Assembly: GCA_029939505.1 (NCBI GenBank)
Contig: JAOZSV010000017.1
Span: forward strand, 1-36,923
Direction: 5' to 3'
Source of the DNA: Thiotrichaceae bacterium
Lineage (GTDB): Bacteria; Pseudomonadota; Gammaproteobacteria; Beggiatoales; Beggiatoaceae
DNA length: 36,923 bases
A program made the position numbers and the translations under genes. Of the stretch, positions 25,552 to 33,248 are shown in pieces. Every line of letters begins with the position of its first letter. The first letter of the stretch is position 1. Under the pieces are notes generated by a model. The model was not told the DNA's origin. It saw only the letters and a list, made by a program, of their open reading frames with translations, and did no database searches.

Positions 25552-26046
25552 CTACAAAATCGCGATCTGACAATATTGTTTGACAGCGGCAGTTGAACCG
25601 GTGTCATGAAAATGATAAATTTTCCATAATTTTAAGGCTTCTATAAGAGAGCCACAAACACCCTTGTTCTCATACAATTTGGTTTCTTCATTTGCTCTTC
25701 CTATAGGATGCCAACTGTTAAAATAACTTTCTTCTTCATCAATAAATAAAAATCCCTCATTTGCTGGCTTAAGTTTGAAACGATATTTGTTATTTCCGAA
25801 ATCAATTTCTCCGAAAATAAATTTTGAGTGTTTAAGTCCAAAATATAATAAATTATCAATGCCTTGCTCAATACTATAGGGCTTCAGCTGTTTTTCAATT
25901 ATTTTATTGAGCAGCTTAAAAAAAGAAATCAAATTTGATTTCCCAGCACCATTAGAACCAACAAAAATATTTATATTCGTTAAGGGTAATTTATCTAACT
26001 TATTGATAGATTTATAGTTTTTTATGGTTATTGTGTTAATTTTCAT
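25552..26046 (-). pseudogene. AAA ATPase, 5' fragment
   Basis: N-terminal 164 codons with Walker A GSNGAGKS (30-37) in NINIFVGSNGAGKSNLISF, then FGLKHSKFIFGEIDFG and KIYHFHDTGSTAAVKQY, the family block just before the break. It ends at a stop near the IS607 right edge. With 22991-23587 it makes one ATPase of the 18391-19476 type. Confidence 0.9.
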
Positions 26047-26086
26047 TATTCAATTTCCACCCGAATAAGATTATTTAGTTGATTCA
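25985..26086. repeat. Direct repeat, downstream copy
   Basis: About 100 bp (ATTTATCTAACTTATTGATA near its start, TTATTTAGTTGATTC at its end) matching 28032-28122 except for a roughly 12-bp indel and a few substitutions. It spans the start of the split ATPase and a non-coding remnant of the ATP-grasp 3' end. It brackets the 26084-28007 ATPase/nuclease cassette. Confidence 0.9.
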
Positions 26087-26650
26087 TTTAACCTGTTTTA
26101 CAAATTTTTCTATATAAAAAGTTTGATTACATTGTTGCTCTGATATAAGCAAACCATTGATATTCGCAAATTTAATATTTTCTCTTTTTGTTCCTTGCTT
26201 TCTTTGAGTTTTTCTAGTGCTAAATACAATACATCTTATATTGTCTTTATCTATTTGATAATTTTTATTAAACATTAAATTCAACATATTTTTTAGATAG
26301 TTCACAAAATTTTTACCGGCTTGTAGCTGTTTTTTATAATCTCCTAAATTATTTGATTTTAACTCAATCAATAAAACAAATATTTCATTACCGTTTTTAT
26401 AAAAAATAATCCCATCATTTACTTTTGTAATATTTCCGAGTGATTGATTAAAAAAAGGAAACATTTTACATCTATTTTGAAGTTGATAATCAAGTGAGAA
26501 AGCAAAAATATTTTTAGAGGTTAATTTCAAAATCACTTTTTGACAACCACTTTCATTTTTAATTTCATTTATTGTAATCTCTTTAGAAATAATAGGTATA
26601 ACTAAATCTGAGTTGATTATATTAGAAAGATTAGTGATTATATTTTGCAT
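26084..26650 (-). CDS. PD-(D/E)XK nuclease-like partner of the 458-aa ATPase
   Basis: 188 aa from the ATG at 26648-26650 (MQNIITN), preferred because AGAGG lies about 7 nt upstream; a longer frame from 26683 lies within the ATPase. The core reads NDGIIFY (D79), FVLLIELKSNN (E96-L-K98) and YKKQLQAGKNFVNYL (Q108), fitting PD-(D/E)XK. It overlaps the ATPase end by 20 bp. Probably the effector of a two-gene defence module. Same architecture, but little sequence resemblance, to the partner at 32706-33248. Confidence 0.65.
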   Translation of the reverse strand: MQNIITNLSNIINSDLVIPIISKEITINEIKNESGCQKVILKLTSKNIFAFSLDYQLQNRCKMFPFFNQSLGNITKVNDGIIFYKNGNEIFVLLIELKSNNLGDYKKQLQAGKNFVNYLKNMLNLMFNKNYQIDKDNIRCIVFSTRKTQRKQGTKRENIKFANINGLLISEQQCNQTFYIEKFVKQVK

Positions 26651-28007
26651 TATCTGCCTCTTTTTGATAGTAAATATCATCACTCACACTATTTAAATTA
26701 TTTATGACATTATCAAAAGTGTTGGCAATAATCCCTTCTTTATTATCCATCTCCATTAATTTGATACCATTATCATCAAATAGATAAGCACTCACCTTTT
26801 TATCTGAGATCAGCATATTTTCACTATATCCATAATTTTGCATAATCTCGGTTTTGGATTGAAACTCAGCTTTTAACATGATTAAGTTATTTATTTCTCT
26901 TACGAAATAATCGCTATGTGTACTCACAATCACTTTTATCCCACGATTAGCAATCATGACTAAAATGATGGCGATTTTTCTTTGATTCTCAGGATGTAGG
27001 TTAAGTTCTGGTTCATCAATTATGAGCGTTTCTCCCTTTTTGGCTAAATGTTCTAAATAAAACACCAATGAAAAAAAGGTTTTTACTGTTGATGATGACA
27101 GATGTAAAGAGATTTTTTGATTAAAATTATCTGTCTTGGAGTGTATTTTATCTGGTATAAAGTAAATGCCATCGGTTTCAACGATGTATTTACCATTTAA
27201 TATCTTTTTTTGAATTTCAATGGCTAAATCCTGAAAATCTGAATTGAGTTTTTTGAGTTCAAAACTATTATTTAAAAAATCAATATAATCCGCTATTGGT
27301 TGCGAATATCTTGAAATGATTAAGTCTTTAATGAGTTCCTGTGTATTGATTTCTGTTATCTTATGATGAAATATTGCTGTTCTTTTGCTACTCAATTCTT
27401 TATAAAATAGATTTAAACCGGTTCTCTCAGCGGGTAATAAAAAGGAGTTTGAAAATAGACGATTAAATATAAAATGATTTAAAACGGCTTCTAATTTATC
27501 ATTGATAAGCTCTTTTGGAATGGTATTATCAAGTAATATTAATTTTAAAATGAAGCTATCTTCCTCTTTTATCGCGTTAAAAACAATTTTACCCTTTTTA
27601 CCCAGATTAATATTGCTTCTATGTGCCGTTTTTAATAAATCTTTTTTTAGTTCTGTTTCATTTAATTCAAATTGAATTTGAGCCTTTTCAAATTCATTTT
27701 CATTCGCACTAAAAACTAAAGATAAACTTTTAGAAAAGGCGACTTCTAGCTCTTGTTTCATTTTTTGATAATAACTCTCAAAAAAAGTATTTAAATCTAA
27801 TTCATAAAAACCATTTTTATATATATTTTCTATGATTGGGTTTAACTCTTCTAGGTGGATTTGAAAATTTTTATCAAATAAACTATATAAAGTATAAGCG
27901 ACATAAGTCTTTCCAGTATTGTTTGAGCCTGCAAAAATAGTGAGATTATTAATCTCAACATCACCTTTAGCTATATTCCCTAAATTTTCAAAATGAATTT
28001 TTACCAT
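26631..28007 (-). CDS. AAA ATPase (OLD-like, no TOPRIM), 458 aa
   Basis: Walker A GSNNTGKT (27-34) in NLTIFAGSNNTGKTYVAYTL, a long helical insertion of about 250 residues, Walker B ETLIIDEPELNLHPENQ, and STHSDYFVREINNL near the C-terminus. It belongs to the AAA_15-like ATPases often encoded beside a short nuclease. The cassette with its partner is bracketed by direct repeats (25985-26086, 28032-28122) and separates the ATP-grasp gene from the downstream, IS-split ATPase. Very AT-rich, like its partner. Confidence 0.8.
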   Translation of the reverse strand: MVKIHFENLGNIAKGDVEINNLTIFAGSNNTGKTYVAYTLYSLFDKNFQIHLEELNPIIENIYKNGFYELDLNTFFESYYQKMKQELEVAFSKSLSLVFSANENEFEKAQIQFELNETELKKDLLKTAHRSNINLGKKGKIVFNAIKEEDSFILKLILLDNTIPKELINDKLEAVLNHFIFNRLFSNSFLLPAERTGLNLFYKELSSKRTAIFHHKITEINTQELIKDLIISRYSQPIADYIDFLNNSFELKKLNSDFQDLAIEIQKKILNGKYIVETDGIYFIPDKIHSKTDNFNQKISLHLSSSTVKTFFSLVFYLEHLAKKGETLIIDEPELNLHPENQRKIAIILVMIANRGIKVIVSTHSDYFVREINNLIMLKAEFQSKTEIMQNYGYSENMLISDKKVSAYLFDDNGIKLMEMDNKEGIIANTFDNVINNLNSVSDDIYYQKEADNAKYNH

Positions 28008-28031
28008 AATTATATCGAAAACGAAAAGAAT

Positions 28032-28122
28032 GGCAATTTATCTAACTTATTGATAGATTTATAGTTTTGGTGTTAATTTTCATTATTCCATTTCCACCCG
28101 GATAAGATTATTTAGTTGATTC
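28032..28122. repeat. Direct repeat, upstream copy
   Basis: Partner of 25985-26086. Here the ATP-grasp 3' end is intact (stop at 28083) and the ATPase start is the remnant (28032-28082), the reverse of the other copy. This is the pattern left when a cassette enters with duplication of about 100 bp of target. Confidence 0.9.
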
Positions 28123-29261
28123 GTTTTTTCAATCATTTCATCCATTGAGGAATAGTTCAACATAACTATCCCTAATTTTTGCACCAGATAATTATCAATC
28201 ATATCCCCTTTTTTCCACCAAAATAGTTCATCATAAATATTATTTGTTAGGCTGTCATCAACGATAACGTTCTTTACTATGCCATTTTTTGAACTCATAA
28301 TACAATGCCTTCCACAATATCCGATTTGTGTGGCAGTCGGAAAATCAGAACAATCTAATCCTGCCTCTGCCCTGACTATCCAATATGCCCAATCCAAATG
28401 AGTTGCATAATTAACTGGATAAGGGTATAAATCTCCAGAGCATCTTCTGGTTATATCAATTATTTTAGCCCTATTATTAGCAAATATATATTGAATATGA
28501 AATATTCCATCTCGCAAAGATAATAAATTTGCCATCTTTTCCACCGCATTAACCAAAGTTTTAGAAACTTTTTCCACATTTATTGCAGGTGCAGCAGAAG
28601 TCGTCACCATATAGGGATTTAAATAAGAATATTCATTATCACTAAAGTAAAAAACAACCTTGCCATTGATAATAAATGTGCTAAAACTATGCTCCGTACC
28701 CACAATCAATTCTTCAATGACGATACGTTTTACACGGGATACATTAAAGGCTTTTATAACTGCCTTCGTATATTCTGCCCTGTAAAATACCTTTGAAATG
28801 CCTTTACCGCCACTTAAATCAACTGGCTTAATAATAAGTGGAAAATGATCATGCTCAACTGCTTTTAGAGCCTTATCTTTGTTATCAAAACTTTGTGTGT
28901 ATGGCGTTGGAATTTGATGCTGAAAGGCAAACTTTTTAAATAAATCTTTTTGATGAAGTAACAGTGTCGTTTGATATGAATCATGCCCTCCTATTCCCAT
29001 TTTTTCAGCCACATAAGAAGCTGTTATCGCTCCAAAATCATTTGCATTTGAACAAATATAATCTATATGTAACTGTTGTGATAGTTTAAGAATCTCATCC
29101 TTGTTTGAAAAATCTATGCAATGATATTCATCAGCATAATGATGCCCAATCAGATGTGGTACATTGCCCGTTGTGATAACATGAAAACCAAGTTTCTTAC
29201 TCGCCTGGATCAAAGGAATATCGGAATGATCTCCATTTAATATCAATATTTTTTTTGGCAC
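28083..29261 (-). CDS. ATP-grasp ligase
   Basis: About 392 aa. Preceding Rossmann-like PreATP domain (KKILILNGDHSDIPLIQASKKLG), then the ATP-grasp fold with FPLIIKPVDLSGGKGISKVF (ATP-binding lysine and Gly-rich loop), IVIEELIVGTEHSFST and DGIFHIQYIFANNRAKIIDITRRCSGD (Mg-binding end). Resembles CarB/PurK-like ATP-grasp enzymes that form C-N bonds to carboxylates; substrate unknown. A GTG at 29259-29261 with GGAGG just upstream is the likely start, although a longer GTG frame begins at 29273. It follows the aldehyde dehydrogenase by about 15-27 bp, so they share an operon and probably a pathway. Confidence 0.75.
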   Translation of the reverse strand: MPKKILILNGDHSDIPLIQASKKLGFHVITTGNVPHLIGHHYADEYHCIDFSNKDEILKLSQQLHIDYICSNANDFGAITASYVAEKMGIGGHDSYQTTLLLHQKDLFKKFAFQHQIPTPYTQSFDNKDKALKAVEHDHFPLIIKPVDLSGGKGISKVFYRAEYTKAVIKAFNVSRVKRIVIEELIVGTEHSFSTFIINGKVVFYFSDNEYSYLNPYMVTTSAAPAINVEKVSKTLVNAVEKMANLLSLRDGIFHIQYIFANNRAKIIDITRRCSGDLYPYPVNYATHLDWAYWIVRAEAGLDCSDFPTATQIGYCGRHCIMSSKNGIVKNVIVDDSLTNNIYDELFWWKKGDMIDNYLVQKLGIVMLNYSSMDEMIEKTNQLNNLIRVEME

Positions 29262-29288
29262 TTGCACCTCCACTAAGCTAATTGAGTT

Positions 29289-30770
29289 TTAAATGGTATC
29301 AAGATGAACCCAAGTTGTTTTAACATAACTATACTCATCAAAAGCATAAAGTGATTTATCTTTGCCTATCCCTGATTCTTTAATTCCACCAAATGGAACG
29401 GTATCATCATCATCACCATAACTATTGACATGAACAATACCCGCTTGTAATTCACGCGAAACTTGATGAGCTTCATCCAAATTATTAGTCCAAATGGATG
29501 CAGCCAAACCATATTTAGAATTATTTGCAATAGAGATTGCCTCTCGCATGGAAGAGACACCTATTATAACCAACACTGGTCCAAAGATTTCTTCTTTCGC
29601 GATGGAAGATTCAGGATCAACCTGATCAAAAATAGTGGGTAATACGCACAGATGCTTTAAATCAACATCACAAGGTGTAATAATTTTAGCACCCGCGTTT
29701 TTACCCTTTTCAATGTAATCTAAAACTCTCTGTTGTTGCTCTTTATTAATGATACATCCCACCTCAGTATCAATATCAAAAGGGTCTTGTGGTATATAGT
29801 TTTGGCTTTCTTCAATTAATAATTTAACGAAATCTTCCTTGATTTCGTTATCTACAATAGCCCTTGAAGGCGCAGAACAAATCTGCCCTTGATTATAAAA
29901 GATATTTTTAGCCAAAACCTGTGCTGCTTTGTGCAAATTATTACAATGTTTGGAAACGATAAAAGGACTTTTACCACCACATTCTAATCCCACTTTTTTC
30001 ATATTGGACTGCCCTGCGTATTGTAAAATCTTTTTTCCTACATCAGATGAACCCGTAAAAAAAATGCCTGACACATCAGGATGAAGAGCAAGAGCTTTTC
30101 CAGCGGTTTCCCCAAACCCAGTAACCACATTAAATACACCATCAGGAATCCCAGCTTTTTGGGCTAAAGCTGCTACACGCAGAATGGAAAAAGAGGACTG
30201 TTCTGCCGGTTTAATGACAACCGAATTTCCCATTAGTAATGCCGGTGCAAATTTCCAGATTGCTACCACAAGTGGATCATTCCAAGGCGTGATTAATCCA
30301 ACAACACCCAAAGGTTCTCTGGTAATAGTAGCAAAGACATTAGGGCGAGGCGGAATGGTGTGATCATAATATTTATCCACGCTTTCAGCGAAATAGCGTA
30401 AAGTTTGAATCGCTTTCGGGATTGAGTCAAAATAATAATTTTTGAATGATCTGCCGGTTTCAACCGTATCCAAAAGAGCCAGTTCTTCCTTGTTTTGTTC
30501 CATTAAATCTGCAAGCTGGAATAAAATTTCCTTTTTTTCTTGTGGCAGTTTATCCAGCCAAATCTTTGCCTCAAAACTTTTCTTAGCAGCATCTACCGCA
30601 ATATTGACATCTGCTTCTTTGCATGAACTGATGCCCGATAGATCACGTCCATCAATAGAACTTACTTTGTGAATTATATCGTTATCAAGGGCATTTACAT
30701 ATTTGCCATTGATGAATGCACGTTTTTCGATTTTTAAAGCGAATGCTTTTTTTTTGATATTTTGGATCAT
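29289..30770 (-). CDS. Aldehyde dehydrogenase family protein (NAD(P)-dependent)
   Basis: 493 aa, normal length. ITPWNDP with N164, IKPAEQS (K187), FFTGSSDVGKK, LECGGKSP with the general base E263 and QGQICSAPSR with catalytic C298. EEIFGPVL and PFGGIKESGIG complete the family pattern. Most like the PuuC/betaine-aldehyde-type dehydrogenases, oxidising an aldehyde to a carboxylate. A good AGGAGT Shine-Dalgarno lies 5-6 nt before the ATG. Coupled with the ATP-grasp gene, it could oxidise an aldehyde to the acid that is then ligated; that link is inference. Confidence 0.88.
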   Translation of the reverse strand: MIQNIKKKAFALKIEKRAFINGKYVNALDNDIIHKVSSIDGRDLSGISSCKEADVNIAVDAAKKSFEAKIWLDKLPQEKKEILFQLADLMEQNKEELALLDTVETGRSFKNYYFDSIPKAIQTLRYFAESVDKYYDHTIPPRPNVFATITREPLGVVGLITPWNDPLVVAIWKFAPALLMGNSVVIKPAEQSSFSILRVAALAQKAGIPDGVFNVVTGFGETAGKALALHPDVSGIFFTGSSDVGKKILQYAGQSNMKKVGLECGGKSPFIVSKHCNNLHKAAQVLAKNIFYNQGQICSAPSRAIVDNEIKEDFVKLLIEESQNYIPQDPFDIDTEVGCIINKEQQQRVLDYIEKGKNAGAKIITPCDVDLKHLCVLPTIFDQVDPESSIAKEEIFGPVLVIIGVSSMREAISIANNSKYGLAASIWTNNLDEAHQVSRELQAGIVHVNSYGDDDDTVPFGGIKESGIGKDKSLYAFDEYSYVKTTWVHLDTI

Positions 30771-30791
30771 TATTACTCCTGCTAGGATGTT

Positions 30792-30905
30792 TTAATATTT
30801 ATAATAGATAATCATAGAATCCTTATTCTTTCTGAAAAATAAAAGGGATACATCGTGATGTTTGTTTATGATATATCCAAACCAGTATAGAAAATTGGTT
30901 TTACA
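30792..30905 (-). pseudogene. C-terminal remnant of a second methyltransferase
   Basis: In a different frame from the upstream gene it encodes NFLYWFGYII and FFRKNKDSMIIYYKY, matching the C-terminus of the methyltransferase at 34411-35228 (NFPYWFRYLIN, IFRKNRDSMVIYCEYE). It begins exactly where the 285-aa gene ends. Confidence 0.7.
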
Positions 30906-31758
30906 TTTTTCTAAGCACAAAAATATGACAAATAACCAAGGGCCAACGCTCCTTAAATATTGGATATGCAATACGGTTAACAACTTCAATAAAACGTAAT
31001 AAGAGACCGACTAAACCTTCTCTTCTGGTGTTTGAGCCCATAGCAATCTCAATAATTTTAAATCGGTTTCTCTCAGATAGAATTTGCATCCCTTTACATG
31101 AAATCAATCCAGTATGCCAAGGAGCAGAGAAAGCACCATTTAAATCAGGAAGTTCACCAGATTTCTTTAATATTGTGCCTGCAAAAGAGGCAAAATGCGC
31201 TGTAGGCTGCAACGAGATTAATAACCCATTTTGTTTAATTTTTGTATGCGCTTTTTTTAGCCATTCATCATGGTTTATTAAATGCTCAAACACCGTACAC
31301 ATAACAATTGCATCAAAGGTTTGGTCTGGAAATGAGTCCAAGTCGCCAAGTGTAATGGGAATGCCTACATCACGACAATAAGCAACCATTTCCTCAGATT
31401 GATCTACTGCTTCACACTGAAAATTATTTTTATTAAGTAACTTACAAAGCCCCCCCCATCCAGCACCATAGTCTAAGACTCTACTACCTTTTGGTAAATA
31501 TCTAGTCACTGCAAGTTTTATGTCATTCCACAAATATTGCTTCACTAATTCTGATTTGCTAGGAGATGTATCGTGATGACCAGATTTTGAATATTGTTTT
31601 TCATATAATAGTGTTAATTGTTCTTCTGATGGAAGAGGATTGAGTTGTATTGTACTGCAATCATTACATTTAAAATAATCATAACCATTGCGCTTTCCAA
31701 AGAAAGTTATATTATTTTTTCTACACACGAAACAACTTTTCGTTCTCACTACATTCAC
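30901..31758 (-). CDS. Zinc-ribbon SAM-dependent methyltransferase, 285 aa
   Basis: N-terminal CxxC pairs C9/C12 and C31/C34 form a small zinc ribbon, followed by a class I fold: VLDYGAGWGG (94-103), FDAIVMCTVFEHL and LISLQPTAHF. This layout is typical of Methyltransf_23 proteins in glycan and antibiotic clusters. A run of eight G on the coding strand (31450-31457) encodes the W-G-G of motif I in frame; slippage would break the gene. The C-terminus abuts a fragment of another methyltransferase, and a fragment of that gene also lies upstream (31813-31834), suggesting a recombinant history. Confidence 0.78.
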   Translation of the reverse strand: MNVVRTKSCFVCRKNNITFFGKRNGYDYFKCNDCSTIQLNPLPSEEQLTLLYEKQYSKSGHHDTSPSKSELVKQYLWNDIKLAVTRYLPKGSRVLDYGAGWGGLCKLLNKNNFQCEAVDQSEEMVAYCRDVGIPITLGDLDSFPDQTFDAIVMCTVFEHLINHDEWLKKAHTKIKQNGLLISLQPTAHFASFAGTILKKSGELPDLNGAFSAPWHTGLISCKGMQILSERNRFKIIEIAMGSNTRREGLVGLLLRFIEVVNRIAYPIFKERWPLVICHIFVLRKM

Positions 31759-31812
31759 CTATTTCTTTTAAAACTTTTTAAAAAGAAAGATTAAAACTTT
31801 CATCCAATATAA

Positions 31813-31834
31813 TACCCCAATATTTCATACTTGA
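31813..31834 (-). pseudogene. Short internal fragment of the frameshifted methyltransferase
   Basis: ACCCCAATATTTCATACTTG matches 34809-34828 (SSMKYWG region) with few changes. It is too short alone, but it lies beside a repeat and a 3' fragment from the same locus. Confidence 0.6.
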
Positions 31835-31837
31835 TAG

Positions 31838-31947
31838 CACGGTAGCATGGTAGGGTGTATAAGCGAAGCGTCATACACCAAAAAAACTATTACTTATGCA
31901 CCGACGAATTCTGATTGATTAATCAGACATATGCGGCTTACGAGTTC
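31838..31947. repeat. Shortened family R repeat plus 3' fragment of the methyltransferase
   Basis: Shares TAGGGTGTATAAGCGAAGCG with 34285-34304 and a common right side, with an internal deletion. Positions 31905-31946 (GAATTCTGATT...GGCTTACGAGTT) match 34397-34438, the 3' end of the methyltransferase. It is a direct-repeat partner of 34278-34438 around the BrnTA and ATPase/nuclease segment. Confidence 0.75.
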
Positions 31948-31989
31948 ATCAACATTGAGATTAGGTGGGTTTTCTGGTGGCGACGCTCG

Positions 31990-32232
31990 CTACCAGGCTA
32001 CCCTACGGGCTTGTTCTTCAAGTCGTTCAACCAACCAAATTTTAATTATTGATTGGCGCGTCACACCCATTCGATTGGCTTCCTTATCTAAAGAATCTAT
32101 TACCCAAGCTGGAAAATCCAAATTAACTCTTTTCTGAGTCTGATTTGGACGTTTTAAAGTAGACATATCAAGATCGTCAATAATATCTATTTCGTTATCA
32201 TCAAATTTTTTGTCAAAATCTTTAGCTTTCAT
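31990..32232 (-). CDS. brnA: BrnA-type antitoxin (ribbon-helix-helix)
   Basis: 80 aa. An acidic N-terminus is followed by QKRVNLDFPAWVIDSLDKEANRMGVTRQSIIKIWLVERL, a ribbon-helix-helix DNA-binding fold typical of BrnA/CopG antitoxins. It starts within the toxin gene (11-bp overlap). The last residues (ARRVAW) and the stop are read from a GTAGGGTAGC repeat, so the C-terminus appears altered by repeat insertion. Expected to bind and neutralise BrnT and autorepress the operon. Confidence 0.82.
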   Translation of the reverse strand: MKAKDFDKKFDDNEIDIIDDLDMSTLKRPNQTQKRVNLDFPAWVIDSLDKEANRMGVTRQSIIKIWLVERLEEQARRVAW

Positions 32233-32485
32233 AAAGTTCTACTTCCTTCTTGCGTGAACGCCTTACTGAGATTATTCGAATGGTATCACCGCGATATGTT
32301 ATAACTGCCGACCAGTGTTTGTCCGCAATGCAGCCAACTATTAAAAAGCGAGGTTCATTATCTGATTTAGCCTGAATTTTGATAAAGCTAGAATCATTCC
32401 AAAGTTCTTGGGATTCAACAAAATCAATTCCATGTTTATGTCGATTTGAACAACTCTTTTTATTATCAAATTCAAAATAGTACAT
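32222..32485 (-). CDS. brnT: BrnT-type toxin
   Basis: 87 aa, typical size. Family features: FEFDNKKSCSNRHKHGIDFVESQELW near the start (K-HGI-F), RFLIVGCIADKHWSAVITYRGDTIRIISVRRSRKKEVELY near the end (R-II-RRS). BrnT is a RelE-fold ribonuclease that blocks translation. The toxin-first order with overlapping antitoxin matches brnTA operons. It starts at ATG 32483-32485. Confidence 0.85.
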   Translation of the reverse strand: MYYFEFDNKKSCSNRHKHGIDFVESQELWNDSSFIKIQAKSDNEPRFLIVGCIADKHWSAVITYRGDTIRIISVRRSRKKEVELYES

Positions 32486-32509
32486 AACATAAAAAATATA
32501 TTATTAAGT

Positions 32510-32625
32510 AGGGTGGATAACGTATTGCCTACCGAAACATTAAAATATTTTGAGTTAAGAAATCCGATTTTTTCCAAAAATCGGATTTCTTAACCCTCGT
32601 TTTTTGGTTAAAAACTACGCTCGCT
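32510..32625. repeat. Composite palindromic repeat
   Basis: Between BrnT and the nuclease gene. The hairpin TTAAGAAATCCGATTTTTT / AAAAATCGGATTTCTTAA (32557-32593) is followed by CCTCGTTTTTTGGT, as in the family P element at 1190. Outer pieces TAGGGTGGATAACG and CTACGCTCGC resemble family Q. It is non-coding; the 220-bp gap holds nothing else I recognise. Confidence 0.6.
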
Positions 32626-32705
32626 TTCAGTAATCAGCTTTAGCAGGTGGCAATTGATATTCACAATAGTTCTTGTTCTTGCTAAAAATTATTCTATCTG
32701 AATTT

Positions 32706-33248
32706 TTACGCCAAACCGTTGTAAAAGTCTTTTAAATTCATTTCCACATTCAGGTGTAAATGCCTCTTCCAAAAAACTGCCTTGTATTTATCAATACCAA
32801 AACGAACTTTGGCTTTATCCAGATGGTTCTGAATGCCTTTGGTACGAATAGAAGATGAAGGGCAATTTTTAGGATTAAAAACAACTATATAAACGAATCT
32901 TGTACTCACCAATTTTTTAGCATCAAGATTCATAATCGTACCAACAACTCGTTCATATAGAAGAATACTTGCCAAAAGTTTAAATTGAAGTTGTTGTTTT
33001 TCTATCTTCACATTTTTACCAGCTTTGAATTCAATTAGCAAAACATGTTCATCACCAAAAGCTAACATATCCACCGTAGCGGGTGAGTTTTTCCCACTAA
33101 AATATTTTTGAGCGACACAATCAAAATCAAGATATTTTTCATCACTGATACAAAGCCTACGCTCATTAGCATGATCATAACTAATTTCTGTCAGGGTGCG
33201 TTGACAATCCCCATACATTTGTTCATAAGCTGCTTGTAAATGTTGCAT
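32706..33248 (-). CDS. PD-(D/E)XK nuclease-like partner of the 333-aa ATPase
   Basis: 180 aa. ATVDMLAFG (D60), VLLIEFKAGKN (E73-F-K75) and the helix KQQLQFKLLASILL (Q86/Q88) give the PD-(D/E)XK order. The start ATG shares one base with the ATPase stop (TAATG), so translation is coupled. Likely the nuclease arm of a two-gene defence module. Confidence 0.68.
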   Translation of the reverse strand: MQHLQAAYEQMYGDCQRTLTEISYDHANERRLCISDEKYLDFDCVAQKYFSGKNSPATVDMLAFGDEHVLLIEFKAGKNVKIEKQQLQFKLLASILLYERVVGTIMNLDAKKLVSTRFVYIVVFNPKNCPSSSIRTKGIQNHLDKAKVRFGIDKYKAVFWKRHLHLNVEMNLKDFYNGLA

